In this document: piece by piece, positions 18,655-26,700 of the stretch
Position numbering within the stretch: position 1 is the first letter of the stretch
Layout of the letters: each line of letters starts with the position of its first letter
Assembly: GCF_000718095.1 (NCBI RefSeq)
Contig: NZ_JOEI01000028.1
Span: 1-64,000, forward strand
Reading direction: 5' to 3'
Length of the DNA: 64,000 nt
Source of the DNA: Streptomyces scopuliridis RB72
GTDB taxonomy: Bacteria > Actinomycetota > Actinomycetes > Streptomycetales > Streptomycetaceae
Notes under the pieces: generated by a model
What the model saw: the letters and a program-made list of their open reading frames with translations, nothing else
Database searches by the model: none
What the model was told of the DNA's origin: nothing
Position numbers and translations under genes: made by a program

Positions 18655-19400
18655 GCCAGCCACTCCACCGCGTCCTCGACCGTGGCCACCGAGGACACCC
18701 CCTCCGGGACGGCCGGCCGGCGGACGACCACGACCGGTATCCCCGCCTCGCGGGCGGCCGTGAGCTTGGGCGCGGTGGCGGCGCCGCCGCTGTCCTTCGT
18801 CACCACGACGTCGACACGATGGCGGCGCAGGATCTCCCGCTCGCCGTCGAGGGTGAACGGCCCCCGGTCCAGCAGCACTTCCGTACGGGCCGGGCACGGA
18901 GGTTCCGGGGCGTCCACGGACCGTACGAGGAACCACATCTCGTCGAGGTGCGCGAAGGCGGCGAGCCCCATCCGGCCGGTGGTGAGGAAGACCCGTGCGC
19001 ACCGCAGCGCGGTCAGCTTCCCGGCGGCCTCCGCCAGGGAGCCGACCGCGTGCCAGTCGTCACCGTCGACCGGCACCCAGGAGGGGCGGCGCAGGGACAG
19101 GAGGGGAACATGGGTGAGCGCGGCGGCATGGGCCGCGTTGTGGCTGATGGTGCCGGCGAAGGGATGGGTGGCGTCGATGAGCGCGTCCACGCGATGCTCG
19201 CGCAGCCAGCGCGCCAGCCCGTCCGCTCCCCCGAACCCGCCGATCCGTACGTCCCCGGGCGGCGGCACGGGCCGGGCGACGCGGCCGGCGAGGGAGCTGG
19301 TGACACGGAGGCGGCCATCGCCGTGCAGGCGCTCGGCGAGCCGGCGCGACTCCGTCGTACCGCCGAGGATCAGCACATGGGCCGGGGCCGGTTCACTCAT
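18615..19400 (-). CDS. cobK: Precorrin-6A reductase CobK/CbiJ
   Basis: The protein has 261 residues. It performs NAD(P)H-dependent reduction of (cobalt-)precorrin-6A (EC 1.3.1.54 or its cobalt form). Family motifs in order are LILGGTTESRRLAERL at the N-terminus, IDATHPFAGTISHNA, LTTGRMGLAAF and VTKDSGG. The ATG at 19400 is preceded by GGAAGGA. It is transcribed away from cbiD with only 17 bp between the two start codons, so their control regions overlap the coding sequence. It converges on cobIJ with a 40-bp overlap of the two coding ends. Confidence 0.93.
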   Translation of the reverse strand: MSEPAPAHVLILGGTTESRRLAERLHGDGRLRVTSSLAGRVARPVPPPGDVRIGGFGGADGLARWLREHRVDALIDATHPFAGTISHNAAHAAALTHVPLLSLRRPSWVPVDGDDWHAVGSLAEAAGKLTALRCARVFLTTGRMGLAAFAHLDEMWFLVRSVDAPEPPCPARTEVLLDRGPFTLDGEREILRRHRVDVVVTKDSGGAATAPKLTAAREAGIPVVVVRRPAVPEGVSSVATVEDAVEWLAQLPGLPELPGSG

Positions 19401-19417
19401 CGTGGGCGGTTCCTTCC

Positions 19418-20557
19418 ATGACTGAGGGCGTGACGGGTACGGAGGGCGCGACGGGCGGGCGCGCCGCCCAACTCAAGCACACCGGCCTCCGGCCCGGCTG
19501 GACGACCGGCGCGTGCGCGACGGCGGCGACGACGGCCGCGTACACGGCGCTGCTGACCGGCGAGTTCCCCGACCCGGTGACGATCACGCTGCCCAAGGGC
19601 CAGACCCCGTCCTTCGCCCTGGCCACGGAGGACCTGACCGCCGGGGACCGGGCCATGGCGGGCGTCGTCAAGGACGCGGGCGACGACCCCGACGTCACCC
19701 ACGCCGCCCTGATCCGCGCCACCGTACGGCTGCTGCCGCCGGGCGCGGGGGTCGTCTTCCGCGCGGGCCCGGGCGTGGGGACGGTCACCCGCCCCGGACT
19801 CCCTCTGGACGTGGGCGAACCGGCGATCAACCCGGTCCCGCGTCAGCTGATGCGCTCCCATGTGGCGGAGGTGGCGGCCCGCCACGGCGGCACGGGCGAC
19901 GTGGAGATCACCGTCTCCGTGGACAACGGCGCGGAGATCGCCCGCTCCACCTGGAACCCGCGCCTGGGCATCCTGGGCGGCCTCTCCATACTCGGCACGA
20001 CGGGCATCGTCGTCCCGTACTCCTGCTCCGCCTGGATCGACTCGATCCGCCGCGGCGTGGACGTGGCCCGCGCGGCGGGCCGTACGCATGTGGCGGGCTG
20101 TACGGGATCGACGTCCGAGCGGACGGTCCTCTCGGCCTACGACCTCCCCGAGGACGCCCTCCTGGACATGGGCGACTTCGCGGGCGCGGTACTCAAATAC
20201 ATCCGCCGCCACCCCGTCGACCGCCTCACCCTCTGCGGCGGCTTCGCCAAACTCTCCAAACTGGCGGCGGGCCACCTGGACCTCCACTCGGCCCGCTCCC
20301 AGGTGGACAAGACCTTCCTCTCCCAACTGGCCCTGACAGCAGGCGCGGACGCACCCCTGGCCGAGCAGGTCGCCACGGCCAACACGGGCCTGGAGGCGCT
20401 CCGCCTGTGCCAGTCCCGAGGCGTGCCCCTGGGCGACGAGGTCGCCCGGCGGGCCCGGGACGAGGCGCTGGCGGTGCTGCGGGGAGCACCGGTGGAGGTG
20501 GACGTGATCTGCATCGACAGGGCGGGCACGGTGGTGGGCCGCAGCGATCCCGCGTGA
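19418..20557 (+). CDS. cbiD: Cobalt-precorrin-5B C1-methyltransferase CbiD
   Basis: The protein has 379 residues, normal for CbiD. The N-terminal signature RPGWTTGACATAATTAAYTA and the VGEPAINPVPRQLM block are characteristic. CbiD adds the C-1 methyl group (EC 2.1.1.195) in the so-called anaerobic route, replacing CobF of the classic aerobic route. Its presence beside CobG is notable. The start at ATG 19418 is uncertain because the spacer to cobK is only 17 bp and no good ribosome binding site is visible; a GTG shortly downstream is possible. It is the last cobalamin gene before the accessory block at 20.6-28.2 kb. Confidence 0.92.
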   Translation: MTEGVTGTEGATGGRAAQLKHTGLRPGWTTGACATAATTAAYTALLTGEFPDPVTITLPKGQTPSFALATEDLTAGDRAMAGVVKDAGDDPDVTHAALIRATVRLLPPGAGVVFRAGPGVGTVTRPGLPLDVGEPAINPVPRQLMRSHVAEVAARHGGTGDVEITVSVDNGAEIARSTWNPRLGILGGLSILGTTGIVVPYSCSAWIDSIRRGVDVARAAGRTHVAGCTGSTSERTVLSAYDLPEDALLDMGDFAGAVLKYIRRHPVDRLTLCGGFAKLSKLAAGHLDLHSARSQVDKTFLSQLALTAGADAPLAEQVATANTGLEALRLCQSRGVPLGDEVARRARDEALAVLRGAPVEVDVICIDRAGTVVGRSDPA

Positions 20558-20786
20558 CCCCGCGCGCGGTTGTACGTCACTCACCGGCCGCCCCCTTCGG
20601 CTCGCCTTGGACCTGATTCCACAAAGGGCGAGCACGAGGAAGGCCCAAACCTGGACAATGTTCGGAGACGGATCCGAGCCGACGTGGAACCGCAGGGGTG
20701 ACCGAGAGCGACAGAACAGGTACGGGGCCGGGACGTCCGATGCGATGACGCACATGACTCATACGCCCGACGGGGGGAGTTCGAGG

Positions 20787-21269
20787 ATGGCATGGGATGA
20801 ATGGGAGCACCTGAAGACCGAGGTCACCGCGCGGAAGTCGGCGGAGATGCGGCTGAATCAGCTGCCGCCGGGCGGCGGAGGTGGCGGGGGCGGCGGCGAT
20901 CAGGATCTTGTGGTGCGCCAGGACGATCTGGGCGCTGTGGGCCATGAGGCGTTCATGCTCTATGACCAGTTGGGCGGACAGGCCGACATCGCCGGAGCGG
21001 GTGCTGACGACAGCGGCTCCGGATCCACCATGCGTGCCGGAGCGGAGCTGAAACTCCATCACTTCGCCATGGGCTCGGAGCTGGAGAACACGGTGAGCGT
21101 GTGGACGGCCCAGGTGAAGACGGTGCTCCAGGCTTGTGCGCACATCTCCAATCACTTGGACTACTCGGCGAAGGAATACGCCAAGGAGGACGAGGCCATC
21201 GGTGCCGTATTGCGAGACCGGAGCGGCGCGGCTGTCCCTGTCTCGCGCCTCAACGAGTACTTCACGTAG
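20787..21269 (+). CDS. Small helical protein of a WXG-like (type VII) secreted pair
   Basis: The protein has 160 residues and no signal peptide. Its start is MAWDEWEHLK, followed by a Gly-rich linker (nine consecutive Gly near residues 29-37). A helical second half (LENTVSVWTAQVKTVLQACAHISNHLDY) follows. Near the C-terminus is YAKED, which fits the YxxxD/E export signal of type VII substrates. Proteins of this size commonly precede larger WXG-domain proteins in streptomycetes. The ATG at 20787 is chosen for GGGGGGAG twelve bases upstream; a longer in-frame start at 20607 lacks support. The next gene follows after 21 bp. The likely role is co-secreted partner or chaperone of the downstream protein; this is inferred. 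Confidence 0.65.
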   Translation: MAWDEWEHLKTEVTARKSAEMRLNQLPPGGGGGGGGGDQDLVVRQDDLGAVGHEAFMLYDQLGGQADIAGAGADDSGSGSTMRAGAELKLHHFAMGSELENTVSVWTAQVKTVLQACAHISNHLDYSAKEYAKEDEAIGAVLRDRSGAAVPVSRLNEYFT

Positions 21270-21290
21270 TCGGCAGGGGGCGGAGACGAT

Positions 21291-22712
21291 ATGGACTACG
21301 ACGACCTGCTAAAAGTCGATCTCGGCAAACTGAGCACCGCGGCGTCCGATTGGAAGACCGTGTTCCAGGACCTGGAGAGGCTTGCGGACAACGCCCGTGA
21401 CGGCATGAAGGCGAAGTCGGACAAGGCGCGCTGGCAAGGTGCCAACGCCACGGTGACCCGGGCCTTCGTGGGCAAGACCGCCAAGGAGTTCGACGACCTG
21501 CGCCGGGAGGCCAAGAGCATTTGGAGCGTCATGAACGACGCCCACGGCGAGTTGGAAGCACTGCAGCGCCGGGCCAAGGACCTCACCGCAGAAGCGGGCA
21601 GAGCCGGGTTACTGGTCACCAGTGGCCAGGACGGGAGGGTCAAGGTGATGGAGGTGCAGTGCACCCCGGAGAGCTCGGGCCAGAAGAAACTGGACGAGAT
21701 GCAGTGGTACGCCGACACCCTCACCGACATCGTCAGCCACGCCGGCGAGATCGACGAGGCGACGGCCCGCGCGCTGCGCGGAAGCCACGGCGGCAACCCG
21801 GACAACGCCGGACACGGTACATACACCTCGCTCGACGAGGACATGTTCCCCCGCGCCGTCGATCTGGCCCGGCTCGGGAACGACGCCAGCTCCACGCAGC
21901 GGCAGGAGTTGCGGCGGCTCTGGGAGTCCCTGAGCCCCGAGGCGCGGGCACGGTTGTGGTCCCAACAAAGGGACGGCCTTCTGGATGCCGACATTTTCGC
22001 GCCTCAGGTACGACGCGGAGCCGTCGACGACGGGGCCGGCCCGTACGACGTGGAGGATCCGGGCTGGGGCGATCGCTGGATCCACGCGCAGGCCGGCATG
22101 ATCACGGATGCGGGCGACTTCATCGGGAACACCGACGCTTCCCGGCACATGAATCACTACCTCGAAGGCTCCGGGGACACGCTGAACCTGGATGTCGACA
22201 GAATGCTCACGGACGACGAGACGCTGCGGCTGACGGCGGAAACGTCGGTCGCACAGCAACAGGACAGATGGCGGCAGCAGGCCCTTGAAGCCTTTGAGCA
22301 GTCGGGGGGCAAGCCGGTGAGCATCCCGGTGGAAACCCCCGCCGTCGGCTACACACACAGCGATCGCAATTGGTACCTGGCGGTCGGCAGCGCCATGTCC
22401 AACACCACGGGCGCCGTCACGGTGGTACCCGGCGCGGACGGCAGGCCGCAGGTGACTCTCGATTACCAGGTGAACGTGTGGGACAGGTACAACTGGGATC
22501 CTGGGAAATCCACCCCGATCGGCCCGACCACGGTGACCGACGCCGATATGGCCCGACTGCATACGACGGGCCTGGCAAGGGAGTTCGACATGCGAGGCAG
22601 CGGTTCGACGCAGCATGTCGAACTGGGTTCCGGCTCTGCCCAATTGCCCGATCCCCCGGACCCGGGACGCGATGGAGAGCGTACGGACCCGGGTCGCGAA
22701 GGAGTCCGGTGA
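21291..22712 (+). CDS. WXG-domain protein, putative type VII secreted effector
   Basis: The protein has 473 residues. Residues 1-110 are helical and carry a WQG turn between two helices (ARWQGANATVTRAF), as in WXG100 domains. A mainly helical middle (about 140-330) and a beta-rich C-terminal domain (about 345-450; YTHSDRNWYLAVGSAMSNTT, VNVWDRYNWDP, LHTTGLAREFDMRGSG) follow. I do not recognise a catalytic site in the C-terminal domain. A helical WXG head plus variable tail is the layout of type VII effectors and polymorphic toxins. Codon 107 (21609-21611) is TTA, the rare Leu codon that depends on the bldA tRNA in Streptomyces, hinting at developmental control. The ATG at 21291 follows GGGGCGGAG. 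Its stop overlaps the next gene's GTG start. Confidence 0.6.
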   Translation: MDYDDLLKVDLGKLSTAASDWKTVFQDLERLADNARDGMKAKSDKARWQGANATVTRAFVGKTAKEFDDLRREAKSIWSVMNDAHGELEALQRRAKDLTAEAGRAGLLVTSGQDGRVKVMEVQCTPESSGQKKLDEMQWYADTLTDIVSHAGEIDEATARALRGSHGGNPDNAGHGTYTSLDEDMFPRAVDLARLGNDASSTQRQELRRLWESLSPEARARLWSQQRDGLLDADIFAPQVRRGAVDDGAGPYDVEDPGWGDRWIHAQAGMITDAGDFIGNTDASRHMNHYLEGSGDTLNLDVDRMLTDDETLRLTAETSVAQQQDRWRQQALEAFEQSGGKPVSIPVETPAVGYTHSDRNWYLAVGSAMSNTTGAVTVVPGADGRPQVTLDYQVNVWDRYNWDPGKSTPIGPTTVTDADMARLHTTGLAREFDMRGSGSTQHVELGSGSAQLPDPPDPGRDGERTDPGREGVR

Positions 22713-23218
22713 AGAACAGTCCGGCCGGCGTCGCCCTCGCCCTGGTCGTCGTGCTCGGTCCAGCCCTGGCTTCCTGCTCGTCCGCCACGACCGGCGACAC
22801 CGCCGGTGCGCGCGGCCAGGTGCCGAACTGGGCCGAGGACGCGACCCCGGCGAGCGTCAGCGAGCAGCTCGGCGTCGAGATCCCCGCGACGGCCACGGAT
22901 CGCCGGGCCGCGTACCAGAACGGTTTTCAGGACGACGGACTGCTGCTGGCCTTCTCCCTGTCCACCTCGGAGGTCGACGCGTTCGTCACCGGACTGGCGC
23001 CTCAGAGCGAACTCACGCGGCGGGACAAACCGCTCCGGAAGTCCGTCAAACCCACCACACCCTTCTCCCACCTCGGCCTCGCGGAGCCCGAGACCCTTCC
23101 CGACGTCCGGGAGGGGCAGATCTGCGCACCGTGCGAGGGGCAGCTGAACTCCCTTCAGATCGCGGTGCATCCGCTCGACGACCGGGCCAGCCGCATCTAT
23201 CTCCGGGGGGTCGACTGA
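22709..23218 (+). CDS. Small lipoprotein coupled to the WXG-domain gene
   Basis: The protein has 169 residues. An N-terminal signal ends in a lipobox (ALASC, Cys near residue 23), predicting attachment to the outer face of the membrane. The mature part has a Cys pair (CAPC) and ends in a short beta-rich segment (SRIYLRGVD). The GTG start at 22709 overlaps the previous stop by four bases (GTGA), so the two proteins are made together. A surface lipoprotein coupled to a putative secreted effector could be its immunity protein. It could instead be a structural or processing partner. I recognise no domain family. Confidence 0.7.
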   Translation: MKNSPAGVALALVVVLGPALASCSSATTGDTAGARGQVPNWAEDATPASVSEQLGVEIPATATDRRAAYQNGFQDDGLLLAFSLSTSEVDAFVTGLAPQSELTRRDKPLRKSVKPTTPFSHLGLAEPETLPDVREGQICAPCEGQLNSLQIAVHPLDDRASRIYLRGVD

Positions 23219-23248
23219 CCGCGCCCGCGACGCGCACCGGCGACCGGG

Positions 23249-23410
23249 TCAGCTGTGCCACACGCCGGTCGCGGCGGTGGTCCTGACGTAGTCGGCGAAG
23301 TCGCGCGGTTCGCGGCCGAGTACGCGCTGTACGCCGTCGGCGAGCTGGGCGAAGCGGCTCTCGGCGATCCGGCCGTAGAGCATGTTCAGCAAGGCAGTGT
23401 AATTCTCCGG
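23249..23410 (-). pseudogene. 3' remnant of an NmrA-type NAD(P)-binding protein
   Basis: The minus strand reads PENYTALLNMLYGRIAESRF then AQLADGVQRVLGREPRDFADYV with a stop at 23249. This matches the C-terminal region of NmrA/NAD(P)H-binding oxidoreductases. Nothing upstream continues the family. The fragment ends where the plus-strand AraC remnant begins. Confidence 0.65.
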
Positions 23411-23680
23411 CAGGCCACCCTCGCCGAGGAGGCCGGCGTATCGCGAGCGACCCTCGCCCGCCGCTTCACCGGCCTGGTCGGCCGGCCGCCCATGGCCTGT
23501 CTGACGGACTTGCGCCTCGCCCTGGCCACCGACCTGCTCGTACGCACCGAGGCGACCGTGGAGTCGATCGCCCGACAGGTCGGCTACCGCAGCGCGTTCG
23601 CGCTGAGCGTCGCCTTCCACCGCGTCTACGGAACCTGCCCCACCCACCACCGCGCAGCCGCCACCCGCCCGGCCGGCTAA
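23411..23680 (+). pseudogene. 3' remnant of an AraC-family regulator
   Basis: The plus strand reads LAEEAGVSRATLARRFTGLV and VESIARQVGYRSAFALSVAF with the usual C-terminal arginine/proline tail and a stop at 23680. These are the two helix-turn-helix units of an AraC-family regulator. The N-terminal ligand domain is missing, and the frame has no plausible start near the junction at about 23411. Confidence 0.7.
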
Positions 23681-23728
23681 GGACCGTCCGGTCGATCCTC
23701 GCGGGTCCGCGAAGATCCGCCCCTGACC

Positions 23729-26700
23729 TCAGTCCCCGCACACCGCCCCCGGCGGCACCTCCGCCGGTACCGCGTCGCGCTCCGCGCTCGTGAGGGTGCG
23801 TTGACCGATGACCGCGCAGAGGCGGGCGGCCCACTCCTCGGGGTCCAGGCGTACGGGGATCGTCTGGCCCTCGTCGTCGTACAGGACCGTCGAACCGTCC
23901 GCCGAGACGGCCGGGAACGTCCCCGGGGTGGCGTTCAGCGCCGTGCCGAAGTCGAAGGATTCCTCGGCGGAGCGGCGTCCGACCTCGTAGATCCGTATCT
24001 TTCCCGCGTCCGCGACCAGGAAGCGCCCCTCGCCGTCGATGAACTCGCCGGTGAATTCACCGCCGGCCCCGGTCCCGCCGGCGCCGCTGATCGGTCCGAG
24101 TTCCCTGCGGGCCGGGTCGAGTCGCCACAGCTCCCAGTCGCCGCCCCGGCGGAAGACCGCCATGTACCGGCCGGTGGGATCGATGCGAAGGCCGGTGGCG
24201 TCGGACCCGATCTCGACCCGGAGTTCCTTCACCTCGCGCCCCGTTCGGAGGTCCACGACATGAAGGGAGGTGTCGCCGAGCACCGCCACATGCGCTTCCT
24301 TGGGATACGGCCAGGTGACAGGGGTATCGCTGCTGCTCCCGGCCAGGTCCAGGTCCAGGTCCCTCAGGTCGACCCGGTCGACGCGCTGCCCGCTCCTGGC
24401 GTCCCAGCGCTCGACGGTGGTGTGGGTGGTGATGAGCAGATGCCTGTCGTCGGTGAACTCGTACAGCGAGGGTGTCCCGGTCTCCGCGGGGCTGAGGACG
24501 CTGACCACGCGCAAGGACGGCACCTCCCGGATGACGATGTCCGAGTCCACGGGGTCGGCGGCCAATGAGCCGTCACCGCTGACCTTGAGGCTGTCCCGCG
24601 CTCCGGGGCCCGGCCGGTCCACCGAGGCGGCCGTCGTGAATCCCCCGGCCCCGGCCCCGGCATCGGCATCGGCCCCCGCCACTGTGTGCGTCCGTATCAG
24701 CTCCGCGTCGCGCCACTTGCTGATCGCCGTGGCGCCGTCCGGTGTCAGGGCGGTACCCATCGCGTCCCGGTCCACGGAGAGGAACTCCTGCGCCCCGGCG
24801 GGCATTCCGGTCACGGTCACACCGGTCGGGTCATGGCCCAGGAGAGAGAGCCGGCCGTCTTCCCGCACCAGTCGGCCGTACGGGCGGCGGCTCCCCAACG
24901 CGGTGTCCGTCGCCCCGACCCCCGCTCGCGCCCCGATCTCGGAGATCAGTTTCCGCTGCTTCGTGTCGGCCAGCCGCATGACGTCACCCACGAGATCGCT
25001 GACCGCGATGTGCCGGCCCGTGCGGTCGATCGCCATTCTCTCCACGCAGGGGCCCTCGCTCGCGAACCGGCCGCTTTCCCTGCCGTCCGCCACCTGAACC
25101 ACCTGGTACAGCGCCTTCGCCGAGACATCGGTGCCCCGGCAGAAGACCACCGCGCGTCCGTCGCCGGACACTTCCACCCCGTTCACCCCGGACACGACGG
25201 TGCGGGGCGGGCGGGAGCCCTGGTACGCGCGGAGCGTGTAGTCCCTGCCCGCCATGGAGTCGCCCGTGTACGCCAGCACGGTGTCCCGGTCCGCCCCGAA
25301 CCAGACCGCCAGGAAATCCTGGCCCTCCGGAGGAGCGATCCCGCGGACGACGGAACCTCCCGCGAGATCCCAGACCACCAGGTCGTCGCTGACGACCGCC
25401 ACCACCCGGCTCCCGTCCGGCGAGACCGCGGCCTGCCGGAAGGCCGAGCCCCGGGTGGACGCGATCGGCGCCGCGGATATCGTCCGGCCGTTCGCCACCA
25501 ACCTGTCCGTTTCCGCGCGGACCTGGTACCAGATCAGATTCCCGTTGGACGCGACGTACCCGGCGCCCTTCCCGTCCCGCGCGACCACCGGATGGGCGGC
25601 CTCCGCTTCCGGCGGCAGGTGGACCCGGCGTATCCGCCCGTCGTCGTCCCGTACGAAAAGCGTGGCCCGTCCGAGCGCGGTGGTCGCCAGGACGACCCGC
25701 CCGTCCTCACTGGCGGCGACCTCCTGCACCCTGCCCGGCGTCCCCGACATCAGCCAGCGCGCCCGCCCGTAGGTGAGATAGCTCTGCAGCAGGGCGTCGC
25801 GCGCCGATTCCGTGGGCGACCTGCGGTACGCGGAGATCGCCAGGAGCGCCGACAGCGCCGGGTCCGTGGCGCGCAGGTCCGTCGAGGTCGCCGCCATGGA
25901 GCGGGAGTCCGCCTCGGCGGCGCGTTCCTCGGTGACGCCGGTCTGGTAGACGAAGAGCGAGCCCAGCACCGCCGCCAGCGCCAGTACGGTGCCGAGGCCG
26001 GTGAACAGCCCGCGTCTGCGCAGGGTTCTCGTACGCTCCCGGTCACGGCCCCGGCGCAGGAAGTCGGCGTCCGACTCGCTCAGGTCCTCGCCGCGCTCGC
26101 GCTCCCAGCGGCGCGCCGCGTCCAGCGCCGACGCGGTGGGCAGCAGATCCGGCGCGCGGCCGGCGGCCTCCCAGCGTTCCCGGTCGTGCCGGATCCCCTC
26201 CCGCCAGGCGAGGAAGTCCCGGTCGCGCTCCACCCACGCGCCGAGCCGTTCCCACGCCCGGATCAGCGCCTCGTGGGCCAGTTCGACGGTCTCGCGCTTC
26301 TCGTCGTCGAGGCCGATGACCACCAGCCGTTCCCGGGCCAGCGCCTGGGCCACCGTCCACTCCGGCTCGCCCAGCTCCGCGCGGGGTACGACGCGGCGCG
26401 TGGCCGCGGGGCCGCCGAGCGGCAGCCGGACCAGACGCGTGAACAACCGCCGCGCCGTTGCCTCGTCGGCCCCCTCCGCCTGCCCCGGCCCGTCCGGCCC
26501 GTCGGCTTCCCGTACCGCGCGCCGCCATACGGTCTCGGCCCGCTCGGCCAACGCGCCGCTGACACCGCCGAGTTCCTCGTACGCCCGATGGGTGAGCAGC
26601 CCGCCCCGCTGCCGCTCCCACAGCTGGTCGAGGGTGAACTCCAGCAGCGGCAGCACGCCGTGCGCGTCACCGCAGTCGGCGAGGATGCGCTGCTCCAGCC

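Noticed and set aside
20607..20786. Longer N-terminus for the small WXG-like protein
   Set aside because: The extra 60 residues lack a binding site and any recognisable feature; GGGGGGAG precedes the start at 20787.
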